Part shown: piece by piece, positions 15,091 through 23,862 of the stretch | How positions within the stretch are numbered: the stretch's first letter is position 1 | Layout of the letters: each line of letters starts with the position of its first letter | Assembly (NCBI RefSeq): GCF_000297025.1 | Contig: NZ_CAKD01000024.1 | Location: 1 to 64,000 of the forward strand | DNA length: 64,000 bases | Origin: Lactobacillus pasteurii DSM 23907 = CRBIP 24.76 | Lineage (GTDB): Bacteria; Bacillota; Bacilli; Lactobacillales; Lactobacillaceae | Direction of reading: 5' to 3' | Program-made: the position numbers and the translations under genes | Notes under the pieces: generated by a model | The model's input: the letters and a program-made list of their open reading frames with translations, nothing else | Databases searched by the model: none | Told to the model about the DNA's origin: nothing

Positions 15091-15821
15091 TATTTTCCTA
15101 CTTGTGAATCATCAAATTTATATCCAACACCCCAAACAGTCTGAATAACTTGTGGCCCAACTTTTTCAAGTTTTTGGCGCAATTTTTTGATGTGAGCATC
15201 TACGGTTCTTTCTTCACCATAATACTCATAACCCCAAATAAGTTCAAGCAATTGTTCTCTAGAAAAAACTTGCTTCGGCTTTTGACTCATTGTATATAAC
15301 AATTCAAATTCCTTTGGTGTCAATGTATTAACATTATGACCATCGAATAAGACTTCTCTTCTTGATTTAGAAATCTTAATATGTGCTGTTACGACATCAT
15401 AATCTTCATTTTGACTTTCTTGATCAGTCTTAAAGCTGCTCTCCTCCATCATAACGCGACGGTGGAGTGCTTTAATCCGCGCAATCAAGGCAATCGGACT
15501 AAATGGCTTTGATACATAGTCATCAGCACCTACTTCTAATCCTAAAACCTGATCAGATTCACTACCGCGCGCCGTTAACATGATAATTGGAACAGTTGGC
15601 GTTATTTGTCTAATTTCTTTGGCAACCTGAATCCCATCTTTTTTGGGTAAATTCAAGTCTAAAGTAATGATGTCATATTTGGTTGGGTTTTGTCTAAAAA
15701 TTTCAACAGCTTGCTCACCATCAGTGGCAATATCTTGTTCCCAATTTTCTTTTCTGAAAAACATCCCCATCATTTCAGCAACAGAAGTGTCATCTTCTAC
15801 CATTAAAATCTTTAGTGTCAT
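15090..15821 (-). CDS. OmpR-family response regulator
   Basis: The 243-residue regulator has a receiver domain with D10, D11, phosphoacceptor D55 (IITLDLNLP) and the conserved lysine in VSKPF. A winged-helix DNA-binding domain follows (LTPKEFELLYTM, EERTVDAHIKKLRQKL). The linker is unusually long and acidic (EESSFKTDQESQNEDYD). One-base overlaps join it to the SdpI-like gene upstream and the kinase downstream, so the three are co-translated. The target genes are unknown. Confidence 0.94.
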   Translation of the reverse strand: MTLKILMVEDDTSVAEMMGMFFRKENWEQDIATDGEQAVEIFRQNPTKYDIITLDLNLPKKDGIQVAKEIRQITPTVPIIMLTARGSESDQVLGLEVGADDYVSKPFSPIALIARIKALHRRVMMEESSFKTDQESQNEDYDVVTAHIKISKSRREVLFDGHNVNTLTPKEFELLYTMSQKPKQVFSREQLLELIWGYEYYGEERTVDAHIKKLRQKLEKVGPQVIQTVWGVGYKFDDSQVGK

Positions 15822-16213
15822 TATTTATCCCTAAATCCCTTTGTTCTAGTTTTCTTTACTTTATCCGGTTCAACATAGTCGGGTGGCAAATTGCCACGCT
15901 TTTCCAAAAATACCTTGAGTTTCTTTTCGGTTGCAATTATGGGAAAAATAATAAAAAGATAGAACGTCAACAGCCAAACTAAGAAGTAGCGATCCCAGTT
16001 CAAAAAATGAATTATTAATCCTAAAACAAACTGAATCCCGCCAAACAATATGTTGTAATACGATGCCCACTTCTGAGCAAACTTAAAACTATCTTGATTG
16101 ACTTGAGCTAGATAAGATAAATATCCATATATTCTATTAGGGGTTTTGGCTGGAGAAATCAGCCATAGCAAACCCACTACCATTAACAATCCACCGCAAG
16201 CAACGAAGATCAC
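15821..16213 (-). CDS. SdpI/YhfL-like membrane protein
   Basis: The 130-residue protein has three hydrophobic helices and a basic C-terminal tail (KKTRTKGFRDK). The segment RIYGYLSYLAQVNQDSFKFAQKWASYYN resembles the SdpI-family core. In Bacillus subtilis SdpI is both an immunity protein and a membrane signal transducer. Here the gene starts a three-gene unit with a regulator and kinase and overlaps the regulator start by one base. A sensory or accessory role is inference. The start is GTG, behind AGAAGTGG. Confidence 0.68.
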   Translation of the reverse strand: MIFVACGGLLMVVGLLWLISPAKTPNRIYGYLSYLAQVNQDSFKFAQKWASYYNILFGGIQFVLGLIIHFLNWDRYFLVWLLTFYLFIIFPIIATEKKLKVFLEKRGNLPPDYVEPDKVKKTRTKGFRDK

Positions 16214-16243
16214 TAAATTCCACTTCTCTCTAAAATAAATTAA

Positions 16244-17209
16244 TTATTCTTCACCAGGTGCAGAAATAACTAATCTCATTTTACCAGTGAAAGTAAAATT
16301 CTTCATCTCATTTGGAATAATCAAATTGCTGCCTAACTTAAGATCCCATTCTTGGCCTTCAGACTTCAACTTTCCTTCCCCCTTGATTACCGAAACCAAA
16401 AGATAAGGATGTCCATTTAAACTACTATCCCATTGTCCATCTAGATCAATTTGCCATAGATAAAAATGTGGCGATACAGGTGGCTCAACCAAGGTTTTGA
16501 TTTGTGCATCTTGATCGCGGTGAATTTGAACATTCAACTTTGGATCAACATGCGGAACTGTCGTTACATCGATTGACTTTTGCGTATGAAGTTCACGCTT
16601 TTGGCCGGTCTTTGAATCAACGCGGTCATAATCATATAAACGATAAGTAACGTCACTTGATTGCTGAGTTTCAATAACTAAACTACCCTTGGTCAAGGCA
16701 TGGATTGTTCCTGCTGGAACGTAGAAGAAGTCACCTTCCTTGATTGGAACTTTGCGCAATAACTTATCCCAATCTCCTTCTTCAATCATCTTAGCTAATT
16801 CTTCGCGGCTATGAGCGTTGTGACCATAGATCAAGTAAGCACCCGGATCAGCTTGTAAAACATACCAGCTTTCAGTCTTGCCTGAATCATGTTCAACCTT
16901 AGCAGCATAGTCGTCATCTGGATGCACTTGAACTGACAAGTTATCATTGGCATCCAAGAACTTCACCAAAAGTGGAAATTCCTTGGCCTTAGGATTGCCA
17001 AACAATTCTGGCTGTTGATGATACAAGTCTCTTAATGACAAGCCGGCAAATTCGCCATTTGTCACTACAGATGCATCGTCTTTATAGCCTGAAATAATCC
17101 AAGCTTCGCCTACCTTACCTCCAGGTATATCATAATTAAAAATTGTATTTAATTTTCTACCACCCCAAATTTTGGGTCTAAAATATGGCTTTAAAAAAAT
17201 TGGTTCCAT
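16244..17209 (-). CDS. manA: Mannose-6-phosphate isomerase, class I
   Basis: The 321-residue cupin enzyme interconverts mannose-6-phosphate and fructose-6-phosphate. The zinc-site motifs VQVHPDD, the glutamate-bearing GKTESWYVL and IHALTKGSLVIE (with the last histidine) are visible. I chose the ATG at 17209, seven bases after GAGGTG, over an upstream in-frame ATG at 17251. It lies between the C-S lyase gene and the SdpI-like gene on the same strand with short gaps. Co-transcription with them is possible but not shown. Confidence 0.95.
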   Translation of the reverse strand: MEPIFLKPYFRPKIWGGRKLNTIFNYDIPGGKVGEAWIISGYKDDASVVTNGEFAGLSLRDLYHQQPELFGNPKAKEFPLLVKFLDANDNLSVQVHPDDDYAAKVEHDSGKTESWYVLQADPGAYLIYGHNAHSREELAKMIEEGDWDKLLRKVPIKEGDFFYVPAGTIHALTKGSLVIETQQSSDVTYRLYDYDRVDSKTGQKRELHTQKSIDVTTVPHVDPKLNVQIHRDQDAQIKTLVEPPVSPHFYLWQIDLDGQWDSSLNGHPYLLVSVIKGEGKLKSEGQEWDLKLGSNLIIPNEMKNFTFTGKMRLVISAPGEE

Positions 17210-17265
17210 TAAAATCACCTCATTTAAACTATATACTTTTTTAGTGATCAAATGAAACCCCTTTT

Positions 17266-18426
17266 TTATTTGTTAACAAATTTATTTACACCTTTTGCTA
17301 AACGGTTCATCCCATCTTTAACCAAAGATAGTGGACAAGCTAAATTGATACGAATAAATTCAGGTCCATTGCCACGATAAACCTCTCCAGCTGAAACTAT
17401 CAAGCCGGTTTCTTTACGCAAAAATTCTGCCAAAGTAGCCGAATCGGTATTTAACTTACTAATATCAATCCACATCAGATAAGTAGCTGTGCCAGGGACA
17501 ACTTTTAAGATCGGCAATTCATCAGCAATAAATGAACTAGCGTAATCAAAATTGATATTCAGCTGTTCTATCAACTCATCTCTCCAAGTCTTGCCCTGAG
17601 TGTAAGCGGCAATTGTTCCAGGAATTGCCAACAAGTTAGGTTCAGCTAACTCATCGCTATTAAGTCCGCGGCTAACGGATTGACGCAAATTCTTATCAGG
17701 AATAATCACCGTAGCAGCATGCAAAGCGGCAACGTTGAAAGTTTTGCTTGGCGATACTAAAGAAATTGTCTGCTTATGATGCTTTAGCGCAAAAGCTGGC
17801 GTGTAGTCGACCCCATGGCGAATTAAGTCACCATGAATTTCATCAGATACCAAAATTACATGATGCTTTTCGCAAAGAGCGCTGATTTTTTCAAGCTCAT
17901 CTTTTGTCCAGACCTTGCCAACAGGATTATGCGGATTGCACAAAATCATCATTGTAGTCAGTGGCAAGGACAACTTTTCTTCTAAATCATTCCAATCAAT
18001 TGAATAGCTGTGGCCATCATAGTGCAAATCGCTAGAAATGACATGACGGCCAGCATTTTCGATTGAATTATAGAAAATGTTGTAAACAGGTGCTTGAACC
18101 AAAACGTTATCAGCTACATGCGAAACTCTTCGCACAATTGATGATAAAGCAGGGATAACTCCTGTCGCAAAAATCATCCAGTCCGCTTCTAGATGGGCAT
18201 TATGCACTTGCTCATACCACTGGATAACTGCATCGAAATATTCTCGATCAGCTTCTTCATAGCCAAAAGCTTGCAGAGCCAATTTTTCCTTCATAGCTTG
18301 AATGATCTCTGGGCAAACTTTGAAATCCATGTCTGCTATCCACATTGGCAACTCACTTGCTTCAACATCCCATTTAATTGAATTAGTGTTGCGCCGATCG
18401 ACTATTGTTTCAAAATCATATTTCAT
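17266..18426 (-). CDS. MalY/PatB-type PLP-dependent C-S lyase
   Basis: The 386-residue protein is a fold-type I aminotransferase-like enzyme of the MalY/PatB group, which usually acts as cystathionine beta-lyase or cysteine desulfhydrase. Visible motifs are ELPMWIADMDF near the N-terminus, CNPHNPVGKVW, VSDEIHGDL, the PLP lysine in SPSKTFNVA and a late EFIRINLACP. It overlaps the upstream DUF3737 gene by 11 bp, suggesting translational coupling. Its substrate could be cystathionine or another beta-substituted cysteine. Confidence 0.9.
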   Translation of the reverse strand: MKYDFETIVDRRNTNSIKWDVEASELPMWIADMDFKVCPEIIQAMKEKLALQAFGYEEADREYFDAVIQWYEQVHNAHLEADWMIFATGVIPALSSIVRRVSHVADNVLVQAPVYNIFYNSIENAGRHVISSDLHYDGHSYSIDWNDLEEKLSLPLTTMMILCNPHNPVGKVWTKDELEKISALCEKHHVILVSDEIHGDLIRHGVDYTPAFALKHHKQTISLVSPSKTFNVAALHAATVIIPDKNLRQSVSRGLNSDELAEPNLLAIPGTIAAYTQGKTWRDELIEQLNINFDYASSFIADELPILKVVPGTATYLMWIDISKLNTDSATLAEFLRKETGLIVSAGEVYRGNGPEFIRINLACPLSLVKDGMNRLAKGVNKFVNK

Positions 18427-19318
18427 ATTCTTTCACCTTAGGAGTTTGATTTAAATCTGAACTATCCATTCTCTTCAAAATGTTATTGCAGATAACTTGC
18501 GTCTTATCTGGATCAACTTTCGTCTGATCCAAAATTAGCGTTCCAATTTCAGGAGCAACAATTCTACCTGAAATTGGATTTTTCACACTAACTAGAGCAT
18601 TATCTACTTCTATGTCAATCCTACTACAATATTCAAATAGCAACTCAGAATTTAAAATTTTACTATGCTTGATAGTCAAATTGTCGATATAGTTCAATCC
18701 TTGACTGCTAGTAATTTGACAATTGATCAAAGTAATATTCTTGGTATTCCAAGCCAGGTATTCGCCATCGATAACTGAGTCATAGATTTTGACATTTTCG
18801 CAATTCCAGAAGGCATCCTTAGAAATAAAGGTCGAATTATGGACCTCAATATTTTTTGCTCCATCAAAAACATAGTTGCCAATCACTGACACATGATCTA
18901 GGAAAATGTCTTGACTATCCTTGCCAAAGTAATCTCCATTGATAGTCGAATCTGTTATCCTAATTTGCTTGCAGGACCACATAGTCTCTTCAGCATTGGC
19001 AAAATGAACATGCTCTAAGTCAATTTGGCTGCAACGGCGGAACAATTTAGGCGCTTGCAGGGCTGAACTACTGATTTTAATATCATCAGTATACCAAATG
19101 CCACTTCTAGCCATAGTTTCAAACGTAGTATTGTCGACTTTAATATGTTGGTCGTACCAAAGAGGATATTTCCAAGTAAAAAAAGAGTCCTTGATTTCTA
19201 AATTGCGAGCTTCTTTAAGTGGCGACTCCCCTTTGCCAAAAGTAACTCCCTCAAGTTTTGCATCTTTTAAACCGTATAAAATTCTTTCCCCAGTAAAATA
19301 TTTGTTTGTAATTTGCAC
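18416..19318 (-). CDS. DUF3737 family protein (right-handed beta-helix)
   Basis: The 300-residue protein matches my memory of DUF3737. It is built of short repeated strands (NLEIKDSFFTW, NTTFETMARSGIWY, HNSTFISKDAFWNC, and so on) typical of a right-handed parallel beta-helix. The GTG at 19318 is preferred because GAGGTG lies six bases upstream; an earlier GTG at 19327 overlaps that site. No signal peptide is present, so it is cytoplasmic. The function is unknown. Overlap with the C-S lyase gene hints at a shared pathway, but that is inference. Confidence 0.8.
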   Translation of the reverse strand: MQITNKYFTGERILYGLKDAKLEGVTFGKGESPLKEARNLEIKDSFFTWKYPLWYDQHIKVDNTTFETMARSGIWYTDDIKISSSALQAPKLFRRCSQIDLEHVHFANAEETMWSCKQIRITDSTINGDYFGKDSQDIFLDHVSVIGNYVFDGAKNIEVHNSTFISKDAFWNCENVKIYDSVIDGEYLAWNTKNITLINCQITSSQGLNYIDNLTIKHSKILNSELLFEYCSRIDIEVDNALVSVKNPISGRIVAPEIGTLILDQTKVDPDKTQVICNNILKRMDSSDLNQTPKVKEYEI

Positions 19319-19483
19319 AATAATCACCTCACGTTACTATTTATTTTAATTCTTTGATGTAGATAGTCTAATAGTTATTGCTATCGATTATCTATAACTA
19401 AAAGTTATTTTTAAATTGTTGAAGGCAAAATATGAAGCCTAAAAGGGCAAATTTGGGAAAATTTTAAAACGAGGAAAATAAAA

Positions 19484-19530
19484 AAATGCCTTAATATCAA
19501 CGTTTATAACGTATTGATATTAAGACATTT
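19484..19530 (-). terminator. Terminator of ssrA
   Basis: A 17-bp stem (AAATGTCTTAATATCAA / TTGATATTAAGGCATTT on the minus strand) with a 13-nt loop is followed by TTTTATT. It lies directly after the tmRNA 3' end. Confidence 0.85.
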
Positions 19531-19539
19531 ACCCTGTGA

Positions 19540-19901
19540 TGGAGATGAGGGGAATTGAACCCCTGTCCAAACGCATCCCGTCACTGACCTCTACAATCAT
19601 AGTTATATTATTTGAGCTTCACTAGTCCAAAACGCCATATAACAGGGCTAGAATGAACTAGCTAACCTGTTAGACTCTTTTTAACTATTCAGGTGAGGTA
19701 GTTAAACGTAACTCGCTAATGTTGATACTTATAACTGGCCACGAGTAAGCTAATTATAAGCAACACATGCGCTAATTAAGCAGCTAATGCGTAAGAATTA
19801 CTGTTTTTTGCAGTTAAATTTTAAGTAACGTTTTTACGTAGACGTAACCTACGAATCGCAGTCAATGCGGATCTACGCCTGTCGAATCCCAAAACATCCC
19901 C
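19540..19901 (-). ncRNA. ssrA: Transfer-messenger RNA (tmRNA)
   Basis: The 5' end GGGGATG pairs with CATCTCC at the 3' end, followed by discriminator A. The T arm is GGGG-TTCAATT-CCCC, and the start GGGGATGTTTTGGGATTCGA is characteristic. CCA is not encoded. The tag reading frame runs from the resume codon GCA at 19811-19809 to TAA at 19778-19776 and encodes AKNSNSYALAA after the tRNA-borne alanine. The ALAA end targets trapped proteins for proteolysis. An extended -10 (TGT TAAAAT, 19920-19915) precedes it. Confidence 0.95.
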
Positions 19902-19952
19902 TTGAGACTCTACTATTTTAACATAATCCGCATCAAAATGCGACTAAGAGAC

Positions 19953-21140
19953 TTACTTGTCTAACTTAGCCAATCTAACTACGTCGCGTTCAATCATTAA
20001 TTCTTCATCAGTTGGCACAATCAAGGCTTGAATCTTTGATTCTGGCTTAGAAATTATCTTTTCGCCATTAGTTTTGTTAGCTTCGTAGTCTCCTACTAAG
20101 CCCATGAATTCTAAGTCCTTCATCACGCCTTCACGAATACCTGAGTCATGTTCACCAATACCAGCAGTAAAGGTAATTGCATCAACACCGTGCATTTCTG
20201 CAATGTAGCTACCTACATAAGAAATTACTCGACTGATAAAAATCTTTCTAGCAAGATCAGCAGTTGGCTTGTCACTCTTGATCAAGTCTCTCATGTCTGG
20301 TGAAACGCCAGATATACCTAGCAAACCAGACTTCTTGTTCAAGATTTCAATCATTTCATCCATTGAGTAGTGTTCTTTTTCCATAATAAATTGCAAGGCT
20401 GAAGCATCAACATCACCAGATCTAGTTGCCATTGTAATACCAGCAAGTGGTGAAAAGCCCATCGAAGTATCAAATGACTTGCCATCTTTTACTGCTGTGA
20501 TTGAAGCACCTGAACCTAGGTGCAAAACGATCAACTTCAAATCCTTAACGTCTTTGTCCAACAATTCTGCAGTACGGTTAGCAACATAACGAACTGAAGT
20601 ACCATGAGCGCCGTACTTACGAACCTTATACTTGTCGTAGTATTCATATGGCAATGAGTACAAGTAATGAACAGGATCCAGAGTTTGGTGGAATGATGTA
20701 TCAAATACACCAACTTGTGGTACACCTGGAAGTAACTTCATGAACGCTTCAATACCACGACCTTCTGCTGGGTTATGCAATGGAGCATATTCCTTCAAGT
20801 CGTAGATCTTCTTTAATTGTTCTTCATCAATTAAGGCAGAATCCTTAAAGTATTCTCCACCAGCCACAATTCTGTGACCAACACCAGCTATTTCTGCGAA
20901 ATCTTCAACAACGTGGTACTTCTTTAAACTATCAAGCAAAAGCTTAACTGCAACTTCTTGATCTGGAACTGCAACTTCTTCAAAATGTTTTGTACCATCA
21001 GGTAACTTGATCTCAAATGTAGAATCAGCTAATCCAACACGATCAGCAATACCTTCTGCCAAAACTGATTCATCTTCTAAAGAGAACAATTTATATTTAA
21101 AAGTTGAACTTCCTGAGTTAATTGCTAAAACTTTCTTCAT
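19953..21140 (-). CDS. ackA: Acetate kinase
   Basis: The 395-residue enzyme converts acetyl phosphate and ADP to acetate and ATP. Signatures are LAINSGSSTFKYKLF at the N-terminus, HRIVAGGEY, FDTSFHQT, LHLGSGASI and ITFTAGIGEH. GGAGG precedes the ATG. It follows the methyltransferase and com genes on the same strand, an arrangement shared by many lactobacilli and streptococci, and precedes ssrA. The partner enzyme Pta is encoded at 49891. Confidence 0.97.
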   Translation of the reverse strand: MKKVLAINSGSSTFKYKLFSLEDESVLAEGIADRVGLADSTFEIKLPDGTKHFEEVAVPDQEVAVKLLLDSLKKYHVVEDFAEIAGVGHRIVAGGEYFKDSALIDEEQLKKIYDLKEYAPLHNPAEGRGIEAFMKLLPGVPQVGVFDTSFHQTLDPVHYLYSLPYEYYDKYKVRKYGAHGTSVRYVANRTAELLDKDVKDLKLIVLHLGSGASITAVKDGKSFDTSMGFSPLAGITMATRSGDVDASALQFIMEKEHYSMDEMIEILNKKSGLLGISGVSPDMRDLIKSDKPTADLARKIFISRVISYVGSYIAEMHGVDAITFTAGIGEHDSGIREGVMKDLEFMGLVGDYEANKTNGEKIISKPESKIQALIVPTDEELMIERDVVRLAKLDK

Positions 21141-21177
21141 GAAAAAACCTCCAAAATCACCAATAGTAATTCACAAA

Positions 21178-22179
21178 CTAATCATTAGTTTCAGTATACC
21201 ACTCATTTAGCTTAACATTAAGCTTAAACAATGCCTCTTCTTGCTTGAGAGAGTCCAACTTTGTGAGCAAAACCCTACTAGAATAAGCGCTTTCACCATG
21301 ATTTTGGAAAATTAAAATTGTTTTTTGATTTGAATTATTTTGAAACATTTTATCTGGCAAATCTATAATTGCCTTCAAATATACTTTATTGGAAAGCCAA
21401 GGCATGAAATCTGCTCCTGTTTTTCCAGATAAAATTGACTTAGGTACAACTAACATTGCGTAGCCAGATTCTTTCAAGTTTTTGATAATTTGTTCAATGT
21501 ACAATAAATGTGCAAATGAATGGCCTTTATCGCTCTTTGTCGCGAAGTTTTCGGCATTTTCGTCAATTGGGTAATAACCTACTGGCAAGTCGCTGACAAT
21601 TAAATCTGGATCCTTAATCATCCAAGGAAGCAAAGCGTCTTGGTGATATAGCTCAATTGGCAATTTATTCAAGTGGGCTGCAATATCAGCTAGATCCAAC
21701 ATCTCCTCATCATTATCTATCCCATAAAGCTCAAAGTTGTCCTTAGAGTGGTTCTCAGCTTTCAATTGCTTTGCCACGGTATATAATAAATTGCCTGAAC
21801 CAATAGCTGGATCAACAATTTTCAACTTTTGATTTGGCAATAGCTTTTGAATAAACAAAGCAAGCACTGTTGCAATAATTGGTGGAGTTGGCATTTGATT
21901 AAAGTCTCGACCATCTTCATTAACAGCCTTTAAAGTAAGAAAAGTAAATAATTGTGATTTAATTTTGGGGCTGAGATTGTCATAATCGAGTTCTTGATAA
22001 AGTTGACCAAGCTTAGCAACCGTCTCTTGGTCTGGTGCTCCCATTTCAACCTTAATTCGGTCATTTTCCAAATTATCAAAAGTTTCAGTCAACGCTTCAC
22101 CGAAGGAAACATTTAAGGCTTCCTGCAATGTGACTACGCTTTGAACGAATTGATTGAATAAATTTTCAAGATTTTCCAT
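21178..22179 (-). CDS. Class I SAM-dependent methyltransferase (YtxK-like)
   Basis: The 333-residue protein has the N6-adenine methylase-type core. Motif I is IVDPAIGSGNLLY, and the catalytic-type motif IV is DLIVSDLPVGYYP (DLPVGYY in place of NPPY). An N-terminal helical region precedes it. It lies between comG and ackA, a position conserved in related genera. It is usually co-transcribed with the com operon, but no substrate is established. With DLPVGYY instead of NPPY, DNA methylation is not assured. Confidence 0.88.
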   Translation of the reverse strand: MENLENLFNQFVQSVVTLQEALNVSFGEALTETFDNLENDRIKVEMGAPDQETVAKLGQLYQELDYDNLSPKIKSQLFTFLTLKAVNEDGRDFNQMPTPPIIATVLALFIQKLLPNQKLKIVDPAIGSGNLLYTVAKQLKAENHSKDNFELYGIDNDEEMLDLADIAAHLNKLPIELYHQDALLPWMIKDPDLIVSDLPVGYYPIDENAENFATKSDKGHSFAHLLYIEQIIKNLKESGYAMLVVPKSILSGKTGADFMPWLSNKVYLKAIIDLPDKMFQNNSNQKTILIFQNHGESAYSSRVLLTKLDSLKQEEALFKLNVKLNEWYTETND

Positions 22180-22240
22180 AAACTACCTACTTTCTATTCC
22201 TTTACATTTTAAATAAAGGGAAAAATAGGTGCAAGTAAAG

Positions 22241-22426
22241 TCAATTGGATTCCAAAAATTCGATAATCAATTGACTACTTTTCATACTGTCTAGGTAAAG
22301 TTCGCTATAAAATTGCAAAAACAATAAGCAAGTAGTTAAAACCAGTATGCTACTAAGTAGGGCGCTGGCTTTTACCTTTTTTGTCTTCTTTGTCATGATC
22401 TTTTTCTTTGTCCTTATCTTTGTCAT
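22241..22426 (-). CDS. comGG: ComGG-like small membrane protein
   Basis: The 61-residue protein has a very basic N-terminus (TKIRTKKKIMTKKTKKVK) and one hydrophobic helix (about residues 22-42). It is the last gene of the comG operon and overlaps comGF by 74 bp. The assignment rests on position and topology. A second ATG at 22396 is an equally possible start. It is shorter than ComGG of Bacillus. Confidence 0.6.
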   Translation of the reverse strand: MTKIRTKKKIMTKKTKKVKASALLSSILVLTTCLLFLQFYSELYLDSMKSSQLIIEFLESN

Positions 22427-22892
22427 CTTCTTGGTCTAGCTTGAAGTATAAGTAGGATACGCGACCATCTTTTTCTGTCAATATGATTCGAATTCTATCT
22501 TTATTGGTTGAAAAACTTGTACTAGTACCCTTAATATTAAGCAACAATGGCATATGCCCACCTTTTGAGCCTCTAACTCTGATCATATTGCCATATTGTT
22601 CAATGTAATAAATCTTTTCGTCTGTAGCTTTTTTAATTTTAAAAGAAGCTATTTTAAAGCTTGAACCTTGAAGATTAGCCACAACCTTCTCGACATCATC
22701 ATCATGAATAAAACGGTAAAATTGCGTATATGCATAAGCAACATCTGTCTGATGAACAGATTGCCTATGAGCATCACGCAAGCTCTGCAGAAGCATTTGC
22801 AAAGTAATTATAACAACTGTAGTAATTAAGATCGCTAGCATTGCTTCTCCAAGCAAGAAGCCTTTAGCTTTAACGGGTGTATTCTCTGTCAT
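22353..22892 (-). CDS. comGF: ComGF minor pseudopilin
   Basis: The 179-residue protein has a class III-like leader (KAKGFLLGEAMLAIL) with a hydrophobic helix at residues 13-33. An extracellular ComGF-type domain and a strongly charged tail of alternating D and K (DDKDKDKEKDHDKED) follow. The tail-coding DNA overlaps the start of comGG. ComGF is a minor component of the competence pseudopilus. The charged tail is not a standard part of the family. Confidence 0.85.
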   Translation of the reverse strand: MTENTPVKAKGFLLGEAMLAILITTVVIITLQMLLQSLRDAHRQSVHQTDVAYAYTQFYRFIHDDDVEKVVANLQGSSFKIASFKIKKATDEKIYYIEQYGNMIRVRGSKGGHMPLLLNIKGTSTSFSTNKDRIRIILTEKDGRVSYLYFKLDQEDDKDKDKEKDHDKEDKKGKSQRPT

Positions 22893-23085
22893 GAATTATC
22901 ACCCGATCTAGATCTTTATTTTCTTTTAGCATGTGTTTAGCTAGAGCTTGATCCTCTCGTTTTTCCATTTTAAGTTCGTTTTTCTTGAAGTTAACAATTG
23001 TCATAGAAAAAATCGAAACGCCAATCACTGTAATCAAAAGTGCTACGATTGCTTCAAGCAGTAAAAAGCCTTTAACCTTTTGCAT
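22870..23085 (-). CDS. comGE: ComGE minor pseudopilin (short)
   Basis: The 71-residue protein consists of a leader (KVKGFLLLEAIVALL), a hydrophobic helix and about 40 charged residues. It overlaps comGD and comGF by 14 and 23 bp. It is shorter than the Bacillus homologue, but short ComGE proteins are common in lactobacilli. It probably helps initiate the competence pseudopilus. Confidence 0.8.
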   Translation of the reverse strand: MQKVKGFLLLEAIVALLITVIGVSIFSMTIVNFKKNELKMEKREDQALAKHMLKENKDLDRVIIHDREYTR

Positions 23086-23500
23086 CGATTACCCGCCCCC
23101 ACGTCATTTGAAAATTGAGTTTTATACTTTTTCCGTTTTCAGCTTGCAATGAAATAGAGGTTGGCGGAGTATTGCCATTTTTAGAGATTTTAACCCCACC
23201 TCTTGTCAGTAGTTTAACTGAATCTGGTAAAAATAGCTGTTTATCATAGCCACCAGTAAATGTTATTTTCCTAGAAGCTGGATAATATACAACTGAGCTG
23301 CCTTCTTCCTGAAGCAAGCTATATTTAGCCGCCTGAGCCATCGTAACCTTAACTTCTCTAACCGCACTTTCAAAAACTAGCTGCTGTTGATATTTCTGCA
23401 AATTCAGCGTTCCAATCGTTGTCAACATCACTACTATCAGCAAGACAATAATCGTCTCCACCAACGAAAAAGCTGCTAGATAAGGCCTACGATTTTCCAT
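23072..23500 (-). CDS. comGD: ComGD minor pseudopilin
   Basis: The 142-residue protein has a prepilin-type leader (AFSLVETIIVLLIV) cut before the phenylalanine, a single helix and a pilin-like globular domain. It overlaps comGC and comGE by 14 bp each. It is part of the DNA-uptake pseudopilus. Confidence 0.88.
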   Translation of the reverse strand: MENRRPYLAAFSLVETIIVLLIVVMLTTIGTLNLQKYQQQLVFESAVREVKVTMAQAAKYSLLQEEGSSVVYYPASRKITFTGGYDKQLFLPDSVKLLTRGGVKISKNGNTPPTSISLQAENGKSIKLNFQMTWGRVIDAKG

Positions 23501-23849
23501 TCTTATCGACTATCTTTCCAGAGTCCTGATATTCATAGCCATATTTGCCAAACTTCTCAACTTGATCCTTAGTGAGCATCCCTTCATTAACCAATTCCGA
23601 CAAGCCCTTTGGCGTTTCATTGTGCTCTACTCGATACAATTCGACTTGAGTTTCAACAGTTTGCTTAAGTGCAACCTTGCTCTTGTTTTCAGCTGTTTCG
23701 CGCTGCTTAGCTAAATTAGGCGCAACAATAATCAATAAGATTACAATGATCGCAATCACAACCACCATTTCAATCAAAGTAAAGCCTTTTTTCTTGCTTT
23801 GCTTCATTTGCTTCAAACGGTTAAACAATTTCTTTTGTAGTTTTTTCAT
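23487..23849 (-). CDS. comGC: ComGC major pseudopilin
   Basis: The 120-residue protein has a basic leader and the textbook prepilin cleavage site KKKGFTLIEMVVV with the glutamate at +5. A hydrophobic stem and a short charged domain follow. It should be processed by a ComC peptidase, which is not in this window. It is the main subunit of the competence pseudopilus. Confidence 0.93.
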   Translation of the reverse strand: MKKLQKKLFNRLKQMKQSKKKGFTLIEMVVVIAIIVILLIIVAPNLAKQRETAENKSKVALKQTVETQVELYRVEHNETPKGLSELVNEGMLTKDQVEKFGKYGYEYQDSGKIVDKNGKS

Positions 23850-23862
23850 TTTTTACCTCACG

